A DNA stretch of 64,000 nucleotides. Source: Burkholderia pyrrocinia (GTDB lineage Bacteria; Pseudomonadota; Gammaproteobacteria; Burkholderiales; Burkholderiaceae). Positions 46,100 to 55,041 of this stretch are shown here, piece by piece (positions within the stretch are counted from its first letter, which is position 1; each line of letters starts with the position of its first letter). The DNA is taken from NCBI RefSeq assembly GCF_003330765.1, contig NZ_CP024902.1, forward strand, positions 3,472,001 through 3,536,000, written 5' to 3'. The notes beneath the pieces were generated by a model. It saw only the letters and a list, made by a program, of their open reading frames with translations. It did not search any database and was not told the origin of the DNA. The translations under genes and the position numbers were made by a program.

Positions 46100-47020
46100 A
46101 TGACAGACGATCCGGTCGCCGCCTACCTGTCGTACCTGAAGCACGTCAGGCAGCTGTCGGAACACACGCTGCGCGCGTACACGCACGAACTCGACGAACT
46201 GAAGAAGCTTGCGGCCGGCCGGCCGTTCGACGCGCTGACGGCCGCCGACATGCGCGGCGCGGTCGCGCGCGCGCATGCGGGCGGGCTGTCGGCGCGGTCG
46301 ATCTCGCACCGGCTGTCCGCATGGCGCGCGTTCTACCGCTGGCTCGCGCAGCGCATCGAGATGCCCGCGAACCCGGTTGCCGCGGTGCGCGCGCCGAAAC
46401 GCGCAAAAACCTTGCCGAAAGCGCTGTCGGTCGACGACGCATCGGCGTTGATGGACGCGCCGGTCGCCGGCACGACCGAAGGCATCCGCGATCACGCGAT
46501 CCTCGAGCTGTTCTATTCGTCGGGGCTGCGCCTGGCCGAGCTGATCGGGCTCGACGTGATGTACACGCAGGCCGACGGCTACCGCTCGGCCGGCTGGCTC
46601 GATCTCGCCGAAGCCGAAGTCACCGTGCGCGGCAAGGGCAACAAGGAGCGCAAGGTGCCGGTCGGTCGCAAGGCGATCGATGCACTGAACGCATGGCTCG
46701 CGGTGCGCGGCGAATTCGTGAAGCACGACCCGCATCCGCTCTTCCTGTCCGTGCGCGGCAACCGGATGGCACCGGGCGTCGTGCGCGATCGCGTGAAGCG
46801 CGCGGCGCTCGCCGCGGGCATCCCCGCCAACGTCCATCCGCACGTGCTGCGCCACTCGTTCGCGACGCACGTGCTGCAGTCGAGCGGCGACCTGCGCGCA
46901 GTGCAGGAACTGCTCGGTCACGCGAGCGTGGCCGCAACGCAGGTTTATACGTCGCTCGACTTCCAGCATCTCGCGAAGATTTACGACAGCGCGCATCCGC
47001 GCGCGAAGAAGCGCGACTGA
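46100..47020 (+). CDS. xerC: Site-specific tyrosine recombinase XerC
   Basis: 306 residues. Resolves chromosome dimers at dif with XerD. The SAM-like N-domain spans 1-90. Catalytic residues are Arg144 (SGLRLAEL), Lys179 (RGKGNKER), His248 and Arg251 (HVLRHSFATH), His274 (LLGHAS) and Tyr283 (TQVYTSLD). It starts 13 bases after the DUF484 stop. Confidence 0.96.
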   Translation: MTDDPVAAYLSYLKHVRQLSEHTLRAYTHELDELKKLAAGRPFDALTAADMRGAVARAHAGGLSARSISHRLSAWRAFYRWLAQRIEMPANPVAAVRAPKRAKTLPKALSVDDASALMDAPVAGTTEGIRDHAILELFYSSGLRLAELIGLDVMYTQADGYRSAGWLDLAEAEVTVRGKGNKERKVPVGRKAIDALNAWLAVRGEFVKHDPHPLFLSVRGNRMAPGVVRDRVKRAALAAGIPANVHPHVLRHSFATHVLQSSGDLRAVQELLGHASVAATQVYTSLDFQHLAKIYDSAHPRAKKRD

Positions 47021-47096
47021 CGCGCTTCCCGTGTCACCCGCCGCGCGCGGCGACCGGCAACGGTCGGCTTCGCGCGCGGCCCATTTCGATCTCATC

Positions 47097-48311
47097 ATGC
47101 AAACCGTCACACTCAAGCCGTCCAAGGAAAAATCGCTGCTGCGCCGCCATCCGTGGATCTACGCCAATGCGATCGACCGTGTCGACGGCAAGCCCGCGCC
47201 CGGCGCGACCGTGATCGTGCGCGCGCACGACGGCCGCTTCCTCGCGCGCGGCGCGTACAGTCCGCAGTCGCAGATCCGCGTGCGCGTATGGAGCTTCGAC
47301 GAGAACGAGCCGATCGACCACGCGTTCTTCAAGCGCCGCGTGCAGCGCGCGGTCGCGCACCGCACGACGATGGTGTCGGGCACGGGCGCGGTGCGGCTCG
47401 TGTTCGGCGAAGCCGACGGGCTGCCGGGGCTGATCGTCGACTATTACCTCGCGGACACCGCGGAAGCCGGCGCCGCGCCGCGCGGCCAGCTCGTCTGCCA
47501 GTTCATGGCCGCGGGCGTCGAAGCGTGGAAGGACGCGATCGTCGCGGCGCTTGCCGGCGCGACGCGCTGTCCGAACGTGTACGAGCGCTCGGACGTGTCG
47601 ATCCGCGACAAAGAGGGGCTCGAACAGACGACCGGCGTGCTGGCCGGCGATGCGCCGCCCGCGACGCTGATCGCGAACGAAAACGGCGTGCGCTATCACG
47701 TCGACGTGCCGAACGGCCACAAGACGGGCTTCTACGTCGACCAGCGCGACAACCGCGCGCTCGTCGCGCAGTACGCGGCCGACCGCGACGTGCTGAACTG
47801 CTTCTGCTACACAGGCGGCTTCTCGCTCGCGGCGCTCAAGGGCGGCGCGAAACGCGTCGTGTCGATCGACTCGTCGGGCGATGCGCTCGCGCTCGCACAG
47901 CAAAACGTCGTCGCCAACGGGTTCGACGCCGAACGCGCGACCTGGCTCGACGCCGACGCGTTCAAGACGCTGCGTCGCCTCGTCGACGAAGGCGAGCGTT
48001 TCGACCTGATCGTGCTCGATCCGCCGAAGTTCGCGCCCACCCGCGACAGCGTCGATCGCGCGGCGCGCGCGTACAAGGACATCAACCTGAGCGGCTTCAA
48101 GCTGCTGCGCCCGGGCGGCCTGCTGTTCACGTACTCGTGCTCGGGCGCGATCGACATGGACCTGTTCCAGAAGATCGTCGCGGGCGCGGCAGCCGATGCC
48201 AAGGTCGACGCGCGCATCCTGAAACGGCTCGGCGCGGGCGTCGATCACCCGCTGCTCGCCGCGTTCCCGGAAGGCGAATATCTGAAGGGCCTGCTGTTGC
48301 AAATCGTCTGA
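47097..48311 (+). CDS. rlmI: 23S rRNA m5C methyltransferase RlmI-like
   Basis: 404 residues. An N-terminal PUA domain (about 1-75: LRRHPWIYANAIDRVDG) and a C-terminal SAM-dependent Rossmann domain: VLNCFCYTGGFSLAALKGGA is the SAM-binding motif I, FDLIVLDPPKFAP the active-site DPPKF motif, and TYSCSGAID holds the catalytic Cys. The reaction in E. coli is methylation of C1962 of 23S rRNA. Confidence 0.92.
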   Translation: MQTVTLKPSKEKSLLRRHPWIYANAIDRVDGKPAPGATVIVRAHDGRFLARGAYSPQSQIRVRVWSFDENEPIDHAFFKRRVQRAVAHRTTMVSGTGAVRLVFGEADGLPGLIVDYYLADTAEAGAAPRGQLVCQFMAAGVEAWKDAIVAALAGATRCPNVYERSDVSIRDKEGLEQTTGVLAGDAPPATLIANENGVRYHVDVPNGHKTGFYVDQRDNRALVAQYAADRDVLNCFCYTGGFSLAALKGGAKRVVSIDSSGDALALAQQNVVANGFDAERATWLDADAFKTLRRLVDEGERFDLIVLDPPKFAPTRDSVDRAARAYKDINLSGFKLLRPGGLLFTYSCSGAIDMDLFQKIVAGAAADAKVDARILKRLGAGVDHPLLAAFPEGEYLKGLLLQIV

Positions 48312-48399
48312 TCGCCCCGATCTTGGCGGACATCGAGATCCGCAGGCCTTGCCTGGCGGGCCAGCGCTTTCGCCTGTCGTCCGGACGACGGGCGAGGGC

Positions 48400-48504
48400 T
48401 TGACAGGTATGTTTCAATGGATAGTTGTGCACCCCGGCTCGTAGCGCGAGGGTGCAACGCACATCCTGGTTTTGACCCCGATTCACGAACCACAGGCGAC
48501 CGAC
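48400..48504 (+). promoter_or_regulatory. Promoter region of the CobW-type GTPase gene
   Basis: TTGACA (48400-48405) is a perfect -35; the best -10 is poor (TAGTTG, 48422-48427). The sequence between -10 and start has no obvious Zur dyad by eye. Confidence 0.4.
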
Positions 48505-49596
48505 ATGGCCACTCCCGTCACCATCCTTACCGGCTTCCTCGGCAGCGGCAAGACGACGCTGCTCAAGCGCATCCTGAACGAACAGCACGGCATGAAGATC
48601 GCCGTGATCGAGAACGAGTTCGGCGAAGAGAACATCGACAACGAAATCCTCGTGCAGGACTCGAACGAGCAGATCATCCAGATGAGCAACGGCTGCATCT
48701 GCTGCACGATCCGCGGCGATCTCGCACGCGCGCTCGGCGATCTCGCCGCGAAGAAGCGCGAAGGCAAGCTCGACTTCGACCGCATCGTGATCGAAACCAC
48801 CGGCCTCGCTAACCCGGGCCCCGTCGCGCAAACCTTCTTCATCGACAGCGAAATCGCCGACGATTTCCTGCTCGACGCGGTCATCACGCTGGTCGACGCG
48901 AAGCACGCGAACGCGCAGCTCGACGAACACGAAGTCGTGCAGCGCCAGGTCGGTTTCGCCGACCGCCTGTTCATCACGAAGTCGGACCTCGTCGACGACC
49001 AGACCGTCGCCGGCCTCAAGCACCGCCTGATGCACATGAACCCGAAGGCGACGATCAAGATCGTCAACTTCGGCGATGCCGACATCAAGGAAATCTTCGA
49101 CCTGCGCGGCTTCAACCTGAATGCGAAGCTCGAGATCGACCCCGATTTCCTCGCCGAGGACGATCACGCGCACCACGATCACGATCACGATCACGATCAC
49201 GATCACGACCATGATCACGATCACGCCGATTGCGACCACGATCACGGTCAATGCGCGCACGATCACGACCACGGCCATCACCATCACGCGCACCACGACG
49301 ACAAGATCAAGTCGTTCGTGTACCGCAACGACCGCCCGTTCGACCCGAACAAGCTGGAAGACTTCCTCGGCGGCATCCTGCAGATCTACGGCGAGCGGAT
49401 GCTGCGCTACAAGGGCGTGCTGTACATGAAGGGCGTCGACCGCAAGGTCGTGTTCCAGGGCGTGCACCAGATGATGGGCAGCGACCTCGCCGCGAAGTGG
49501 CTGCCGGTGGAGAAGAAGACCAACAAGATGGTGTTCATCGGCGTCGACCTGCCGCAGGACCTGATCACCGACGGCCTCGACGCCTGCCTCGCCTGA
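48505..49596 (+). CDS. CobW/COG0523 metal-chaperone GTPase with a His-rich loop
   Basis: 363 residues. Walker A GFLGSGKT (10-17), the metal-binding CICC at 64-67, switch IVIETTGLANP, and NKxD-like TKSD. A linker (about 221-264) is almost pure His and Asp, with about 24 histidines, coded by a GATCAC hexamer array. A C-terminal CobW_C domain follows. Relatives (ZigA, YeiR, YjiA, Nha3-type) deliver zinc or cobalt to client enzymes. The His-rich loop probably stores or senses the metal. The start at 48505 has AGGCGA upstream. Which metal is not decided here. Confidence 0.9.
   Translation: MATPVTILTGFLGSGKTTLLKRILNEQHGMKIAVIENEFGEENIDNEILVQDSNEQIIQMSNGCICCTIRGDLARALGDLAAKKREGKLDFDRIVIETTGLANPGPVAQTFFIDSEIADDFLLDAVITLVDAKHANAQLDEHEVVQRQVGFADRLFITKSDLVDDQTVAGLKHRLMHMNPKATIKIVNFGDADIKEIFDLRGFNLNAKLEIDPDFLAEDDHAHHDHDHDHDHDHDHDHDHADCDHDHGQCAHDHDHGHHHHAHHDDKIKSFVYRNDRPFDPNKLEDFLGGILQIYGERMLRYKGVLYMKGVDRKVVFQGVHQMMGSDLAAKWLPVEKKTNKMVFIGVDLPQDLITDGLDACLA
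49165..49296 (+). repeat. GATCAC-type hexamer array encoding the His/Asp loop
   Basis: Tandem copies of GATCAC and close variants code alternating Asp-His. A slippage-prone in-frame array: each unit gained or lost changes the loop by two residues. Confidence 0.8.
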
Positions 49597-50093
49597 CGCG
49601 CGCGGGCAACCTCCGCGCACCCCGCCGCGCGGCCGCCTTCGCAGGCGGCTGAGGCGGCCGCGCGGCGCCCTTTCCGGGCAGGGTTTCGCCGTCATCGCTT
49701 TTTCGCGATTTGCGCGTTATATTTTCTAGATATTGGCGCAACCGACGGGGATCGACCCGATACGGCGCCCGCTTGCGATTCAGTTACAATACGTGCCCGC
49801 TGGAGTACGGCAACAAACAGGCCCGGTTCTTGCTGAACCAGTTGTCCGGGCATCGCAACCGCGCCGGATCGCCCATCCGCCACCCGGCCGCGGCCGATGC
49901 GATCTGCCGCGCAGCACCCGGTTCGCCGCGCGCGCAAATCCGCGCCAGGCCTATCCTGGTATTTGAGAACCGGTTTTTCCAGAGGCTTTCGGCCCCGCGG
50001 CGGCAAATCGCAAATGATTGCAAGCGCGGTTGCGGGTAATCCCAAAGTGCAGGCAATATCTGTCGATTTGCCGCACATTGAAGAAGCAAGCAG
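49597..50093. other. 497-base region before dksA
   Basis: No gene supported. It begins with a strong hairpin and holds AT-rich patches at 49690-49740 and a possible -10 TACAAT (near 49792-49797). A long leader (about 290 bases) would precede dksA if that promoter is used. Confidence 0.5.
49623..49667 (+). terminator. Terminator-like hairpin after the GTPase gene
   Basis: A perfect 15-bp stem (CGCCGCGCGGCCGCC with GGCGGCCGCGCGGCG) with a 15-base loop, followed by CCCTTTCC. The U-tract is weak. Confidence 0.55.
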
Positions 50094-50510
50094 ATGACGA
50101 AGAAACTCTTGACCGAAGCCGAAATCCTGAAGATGAGCGACAAGGATTACATGAATGGGGATCAGCTCGCCTTCTTCAAAGCTCGGCTCGAACAGTTGCA
50201 GGCGGAAATCCTCCACAACGCCGGCCAGACGACCGAGAACCTCCGCGAGACGGTGATCGTGCCCGATCCCGCCGATCGCGCGACGATCGAGGAAGAGCAC
50301 GCGCTCGAGCTGCGCACGCGCGATCGCGAACGCAAGCTCCTCAAGAAGGTTCAGCAGTCGCTCGCCCGGATCGATTCCGGCGATTACGGCTGGTGCGAGG
50401 AAACCGGCGAACCGATCGGCATCCCGCGCCTGCTCGCGCGCCCAACGGCCACGCTGTCGCTCGAGGCGCAGGAGCGCCGCGAGCTGCGCCAGAAGCTGTT
50501 CGGCGACTGA
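50094..50510 (+). CDS. dksA: RNA polymerase-binding transcription factor DksA (one-cysteine type)
   Basis: 138 residues. Binds the RNA polymerase secondary channel and works with ppGpp. The coiled coil carries the tip motif DPADRA (58-63). The C-terminal domain keeps only Cys101; the other three zinc positions are Thr104, Ser122 and Ala125 (GWCEETGEPIGIPRLLARPT and LSLEAQE). The C-terminal helix is intact. This is the zinc-independent form seen in several beta-proteobacteria. The ribosome site is weak. Strong terminator downstream. Confidence 0.95.
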   Translation: MTKKLLTEAEILKMSDKDYMNGDQLAFFKARLEQLQAEILHNAGQTTENLRETVIVPDPADRATIEEEHALELRTRDRERKLLKKVQQSLARIDSGDYGWCEETGEPIGIPRLLARPTATLSLEAQERRELRQKLFGD

Positions 50511-50545
50511 TCGAGCGGCGTTCCGCTCCGACACGCTGCTTCCCG

Positions 50546-50579
50546 AAAGCGCGCGGCCTGCCGCGCGCTTTTTGTTTTT
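50546..50579 (+). terminator. dksA terminator
   Basis: AAAGCGCGCGG-CCTG-CCGCGCGCTTT then TTGTTTTT: an 11-bp perfect stem and T-rich tail, 36 bases after the dksA stop. Confidence 0.93.
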
Positions 50580-50617
50580 CCGGCACCGGTTCCCGGCCGC
50601 CGATTTGCCCCCCGCCT

Positions 50618-50645
50618 CTTGATATCCCTGCGCCCGCCCTAAAAT
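50618..50645 (+). promoter_or_regulatory. Sigma-32-like heat-shock promoter of hslVU
   Basis: CTTGATA (50618-50624), a 12-base spacer, and CCCTAAAAT (50637-50645) resemble the sigma-32 pattern CTTGAAA-N13-15-CCCCATnT. It lies about 100 bases before hslV. Match by eye. Confidence 0.55.
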
Positions 50646-50743
50646 GAAACGGATGCGCGCCGGGCCGCTCCCCGGCGCACTGCGATTCACGCGGCGGCGC
50701 CTCGCGCCGCCCGACTCTTCCCCGTTTTTCTCAAGGAACGCAG

Positions 50744-51280
50744 ATGGAGCAATTTCACGGCACGACCATCGTTTCGGTCCGGCGCGGCGACAAGGTCGCA
50801 CTCGGCGGCGACGGCCAGGTAACCCTCGGCAACATCGTCATGAAGGGTGGCGCGCGGAAAGTGCGGCGGATCTACAACAACCAGGTACTGGTCGGATTCG
50901 CGGGCGGCACCGCCGATGCGTTCTCGCTGCTCGACCGCTTCGAGGCGAAGCTCGAGAAGCACCAGGGCAACCTGACCCGGGCGGCCGTCGAGCTCGCGAA
51001 GGACTGGCGCACCGACCGGATGCTGCGCCGCCTCGAGGCGATGCTGATCGCGGCCGATGCAACCACCACGCTCGTGATCACCGGCAACGGCGACGTGCTC
51101 GACCCCGAAGGCGGCATCTGCGCGATCGGCTCGGGCGGCGCGTACGCGCAGGCCGCGGCCCGCGCGCTCGTGGAGAACACCGAGCTGTCGCCGCGCGAGA
51201 TCGTCGAGAAATCGCTCGGGATCGCCGGCGACATGTGTATCTACACGAACCACAACCGCATCATCGAAACGATCGAGTAA
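50744..51280 (+). CDS. hslV: ATP-dependent protease subunit HslV
   Basis: 178 residues. Forms the two-ring proteolytic core that works with HslU. The prosegment MEQFHG is cut before Thr7 (TTIVSVRRG), which becomes the catalytic N-terminus. GDGQVTLGN and GGTADAF are conserved. AAGGA precedes the ATG. It is 10 bases before hslU. Confidence 0.97.
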   Translation: MEQFHGTTIVSVRRGDKVALGGDGQVTLGNIVMKGGARKVRRIYNNQVLVGFAGGTADAFSLLDRFEAKLEKHQGNLTRAAVELAKDWRTDRMLRRLEAMLIAADATTTLVITGNGDVLDPEGGICAIGSGGAYAQAAARALVENTELSPREIVEKSLGIAGDMCIYTNHNRIIETIE

Positions 51281-51290
51281 GGACCGCACC

Positions 51291-52634
51291 ATGAGCACCA
51301 TGACCCCTGCCGAGATCGTCTCGGAACTCGACAAGCACATCATCGGCCAGAACAAGGCCAAGAAAGCCGTCGCCGTTGCGCTGCGCAACCGCTGGCGCCG
51401 CCAGCAGGTCGCCGACCCGCTGCGCACGGAAATCACGCCGAAGAACATCCTGATGATCGGGCCGACGGGCGTCGGCAAGACCGAAATCGCACGCCGCCTC
51501 GCGAAGCTCGCCGATGCGCCGTTCATCAAGATCGAAGCGACCAAGTTCACCGAAGTCGGCTACGTCGGCCGCGACGTCGACAGCATCGTGCGCGACCTGA
51601 TGGAGACCTCGGTCAAGCAGACGCGCGAAACCGAGATGCGCAAGGTGCGCAGCAAGGCGACCGACCAGGCGGAAGACCGCATCCTCGACATCCTGCTGCC
51701 GCAACCGCGCGCGGTGGGCTTCGGCGGGAACGCCGAACACGCGAACGACGACAACAACGTGACGCGCCAGACCTTCCGCAAGCGCCTGCGCGAAGGCCAG
51801 CTCGACGACAAGGAAGTCGAGCTCGACCTCGAGCAGCCGTCGGCCGGCATGGACATCATGGCGCCGCCCGGGATGGAAGAGATGACCGAGCAGATCCGCT
51901 CGATGTTCTCGAACCTCGGCAGCGGCAAGAAGCAGCGCCGCAAGGTGAAGATCAAGGAAGCGCTGAAGCTGCTGACCGACGAGGAAGCGGCGAAGATGCT
52001 GAACGAAGAGGAAGTGAAGACGAAGGCCGTGCAGAACGTCGAGCAGAACGGCATCGTGTTCCTCGACGAGATCGACAAGATCACGTCGCGCAACAACGAA
52101 GGCAGCGGCGGCGAAGTGTCGCGCCAGGGCGTGCAGCGCGACCTGCTGCCGCTCGTCGAAGGCACGACGATCAACACGAAGTACGGGATGGTGAAGACCG
52201 ATCACATCCTGTTCATCGCGAGCGGCGCGTTCCACCTCGCGAGGCCGAGCGACCTGATTCCGGAACTGCAGGGCCGCTTCCCGATCCGCGTCGAGCTCGA
52301 CTCGCTGTCGGTGGAAGATTTCGAGGCGATCCTCGACGCGACCGACGCGAGCCTCGTCAAGCAGTACCAGGCGCTGCTCGCAACCGAGGACGTGCAGCTC
52401 GATTTCGCCGACGACGGCATCCGCAGGCTGGCCGAGATCGCGTATTCGGTCAACGAGAAGACCGAGAACATCGGCGCGCGCCGACTGTACACGGTGATCG
52501 AGAAACTGCTCGAGGAAGTGTCGTTCTCGGCCGGCAACCACGCCGGCGAGCGCGTGACGATCGACGCGAAGTATGTCGACCGGGCGCTCGGCGAAGTGTC
52601 GCAGGACGAAGACCTGTCGCGCTACGTGCTGTAA
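51291..52634 (+). CDS. hslU: ATP-dependent protease ATPase subunit HslU
   Basis: 447 residues. AAA+ unfoldase of the HslUV protease. Walker A GPTGVGKT is at 57-64. A helical I-domain follows (about 110-245, with GMEEMTEQI and the Lys/Arg-rich [15 protein letters not shown]). Walker B is in [10 protein letters not shown], sensor 2 in [17 protein letters not shown]. The C-terminus EDLSRYVL docks into HslV. AAGGA lies before the ATG. Confidence 0.97.
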   Translation: MSTMTPAEIVSELDKHIIGQNKAKKAVAVALRNRWRRQQVADPLRTEITPKNILMIGPTGVGKTEIARRLAKLADAPFIKIEATKFTEVGYVGRDVDSIVRDLMETSVKQTRETEMRKVRSKATDQAEDRILDILLPQPRAVGFGGNAEHANDDNNVTRQTFRKRLREGQLDDKEVELDLEQPSAGMDIMAPPGMEEMTEQIRSMFSNLGSGKKQRRKVKIKEALKLLTDEEAAKMLNEEEVKTKAVQNVEQNGIVFLDEIDKITSRNNEGSGGEVSRQGVQRDLLPLVEGTTINTKYGMVKTDHILFIASGAFHLARPSDLIPELQGRFPIRVELDSLSVEDFEAILDATDASLVKQYQALLATEDVQLDFADDGIRRLAEIAYSVNEKTENIGARRLYTVIEKLLEEVSFSAGNHAGERVTIDAKYVDRALGEVSQDEDLSRYVL

Positions 52635-52655
52635 CGCGGCACTCGGCATTCAACG

Positions 52656-52692
52656 AAAAACGGGCGGCTCCGGTGGAGCCGCCCGTTTTTTT
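52656..52692 (+). terminator. hslVU terminator
   Basis: AAAAACGGGCGGCTCC-GGT-GGAGCCGCCCGTTTTT plus T: a 16-base perfect stem with A and T runs. It can also serve the convergent lipoprotein gene on the minus strand. Confidence 0.95.
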
Positions 52693-52712
52693 GGGGCCGC
52701 CGCGCCCGCCCG

Positions 52713-54785
52713 TCAGCGGTCGTACTCGACCGACACCGTAAACTGCATGTCGAACGGATCCGACCAGCTCAGGTTCGCGAACGAGAAGTCGGTACCGCCC
52801 GTCCAGCCGACCACCGACGGAAACGCCACGCCCTGATCGCCCGGCACGTTGAGCGTCACGGCCGTGCCCGGCTGCGCGGGCGTGGCGCGGGCGGACCCGT
52901 TGACGAAGACCGCCGACGTCTGCCCCGCCGACGTCGCGCGAACCTGCACGTTGCCGCGCTTGACGAACGGCAGCCCCGCTTTCGACGTCCAGCCGAGCGG
53001 GAAGGTCGCGCCGCCCGCGAACGTGCTGGCCGTACCCGGCGTCAGCATGTCGCGCGTCGACTGCGCGGGGTCGTGCCACTGATACTGGCGCAGCGCGTCG
53101 GGCGACGGCGACGGGGTACGCAGCCGAACCGTATAGTGCCTTGCCGGCGCCGCCGTGCTGCCGTTCTGGTAGAGGTCGATCGTATAGGCGCTGAACGGCC
53201 TGATGTCGGCCAGCTCCACGGCGCTCAATTGCGGCTTGGACCACGCCGTGTTGTTGCGCGGTGCGTCGCCGGGCCACGTGAACACGCCCTGGTTCGCCGG
53301 GTCCTGCGCGACGCCGGCCAGCCGATAGTTGTTACGGCATTGGTTGCCCTTCGCGAGCGCGGCGAGTTGGGCCGGCGTCTGCCCGCTGGCGATCTGCGCG
53401 CGGATATTGAGCGTGTCGCACGTGCCGCTCGACGGCTGGAGGAACACGCCGTTGCGCAAGCCCGGGCCGTTGACGATCGCGAAATCCACGGCCTTGCCGG
53501 CTGCATCGACGATTCCGACCTGCAGGTTCAGCGAGTCGACGAACGCGTTGGTGCCGGTCGACGGATTGGCCGGATTCAGCCAGTCCCACTTCTGCGCGTT
53601 CGCATTCACCTTGGTCAGCACCGCGCGCTGATTGCCGATCACGCGCCAGCCGGTGTCGCCGCTCGCGCGGGCACCTTCCTTCACCGCCAGTTGCACGTGC
53701 TGCTGCATGCCATCGCGGATGCCGTCCGTGCGCGTCCACGACAGCTTGACCCACATCGTGTCGCCGGCGATCACGCGAATCACTTCCGGCAGGCTGAAGC
53801 TTGCATTGTTCATCCCGTCGTCGGCCACGATGCCCGGCGACGTGCCGAACTCCTGCTGCACCGACATCCCGTTGTTGAGGTAGGTCGCGGGCACGCCGGC
53901 GTTCAACGCGCCGGACGCGACGTCGTCGACGACGAGTTGGCTGCAGGCCGGCACGCCGCCGCCGAGACGCGCGGTGGCGGTGGTGCCAGCGAAGCATTGG
54001 TTGAACGCGGCCTGCAGCGAGGCGAGATCGCTGGCGCTCGGCAGGTTCGACACCGACGCGCCGTTGATGGTCGCGACGGCCGGCAGGCTGGCCTTGTCGC
54101 TGGCTTGCGGCGCGACGCCCGGCGCGAGCTGAAGCTGTGCGGGCGTATCGCTCGACGCGCCCGCCACCGAGCTGATCTGCACGCCGCCGTCCGGCAGCAC
54201 GTTGACCTTCAACTGGTCAAGCAGCCGGTCGAGCCCAGGCGCGCCCGCGGTCAGCGGCCCGGCGATCAGGTCGGCGCCGGCGTTGCCGGTTGCGGACAGT
54301 ACGTCGGCCAGCGCGGCGGAGTATGCCTGCACGGCGCCAGCGACGGCCTGCGCCGTTATCTTGCTCTGCAGCAGCCCGGTGTTGCCCAGCAGCTTCGTGG
54401 GGTTGTCGCCGACGATCGTGGCGGCGATCGCATTCGTGAGTGGCGTGATGTTGATCGTCTGCGTGCCCGCGGTGGCGCTGAGCGAGATCAGCGTCGCCTG
54501 CGAATCGGCGACGTTGCCGACGGCCGACAGTGCGAAGGGCGCGGTCATGCCAGTCACCGTGCAATGGAACGCGCCGGTGGTTGCGTCGGCCGGACAGTCG
54601 ACCGATTTGCCCGTCGTGTCGACGAGCGTGACGGTCGCGCCCTGCATCGCGGCACCCGCCGCCGCGACGCCGCTGACCGTCTGCGCGGCCGGCGGCGGCG
54701 TGCCGCCGGACGACGAATCGCTGCCGCCGCCGCAAGCAGTCAGGACCAGTGCGGCAATACCGAGTACGACAGGTGTGCGTTTCAT
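52713..54785 (-). CDS. Large secreted lipoprotein of unknown function
   Basis: 690 residues. The signal peptide ends in the lipobox LTAC (Cys18), followed by GGGSDSSSGG, a flexible linker, so the protein is a lipoprotein, probably of the outer membrane. The first part (VSGVAAAGAAMQGATVTLVD) looks like an Ig-like or carboxypeptidase-regulatory-like beta domain. The rest is not recognised. The ribosome site GGGGGAAA precedes the ATG at 54785. It faces a LuxR-type regulator gene, which is a candidate controller. Convergent with hslVU. Confidence 0.8.
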   Translation of the reverse strand: MKRTPVVLGIAALVLTACGGGSDSSSGGTPPPAAQTVSGVAAAGAAMQGATVTLVDTTGKSVDCPADATTGAFHCTVTGMTAPFALSAVGNVADSQATLISLSATAGTQTINITPLTNAIAATIVGDNPTKLLGNTGLLQSKITAQAVAGAVQAYSAALADVLSATGNAGADLIAGPLTAGAPGLDRLLDQLKVNVLPDGGVQISSVAGASSDTPAQLQLAPGVAPQASDKASLPAVATINGASVSNLPSASDLASLQAAFNQCFAGTTATARLGGGVPACSQLVVDDVASGALNAGVPATYLNNGMSVQQEFGTSPGIVADDGMNNASFSLPEVIRVIAGDTMWVKLSWTRTDGIRDGMQQHVQLAVKEGARASGDTGWRVIGNQRAVLTKVNANAQKWDWLNPANPSTGTNAFVDSLNLQVGIVDAAGKAVDFAIVNGPGLRNGVFLQPSSGTCDTLNIRAQIASGQTPAQLAALAKGNQCRNNYRLAGVAQDPANQGVFTWPGDAPRNNTAWSKPQLSAVELADIRPFSAYTIDLYQNGSTAAPARHYTVRLRTPSPSPDALRQYQWHDPAQSTRDMLTPGTASTFAGGATFPLGWTSKAGLPFVKRGNVQVRATSAGQTSAVFVNGSARATPAQPGTAVTLNVPGDQGVAFPSVVGWTGGTDFSFANLSWSDPFDMQFTVSVEYDR

Positions 54786-55041
54786 TGCGTTTCCCCCGAG
54801 AACCTTCTGGTTGTTGCGTGACATACGCGTCGCGCACGCACGCTGAATGGCGGGGATTCTCGCAAAACCGATTTTCCGGATCATCATCCAGGTAGATGAA
54901 AATCGCGACCGCACATGCCTCTGTTCGCAAAGGACCTGTGATAGCCTGACTGAACATTCGGGGTTCGAAGCAATATCATCAGACCAAAGACCGATGCGCC
55001 GCGATTGCCACGCGAGCCAGCGGGGAAGTGAGGGAAGAACA

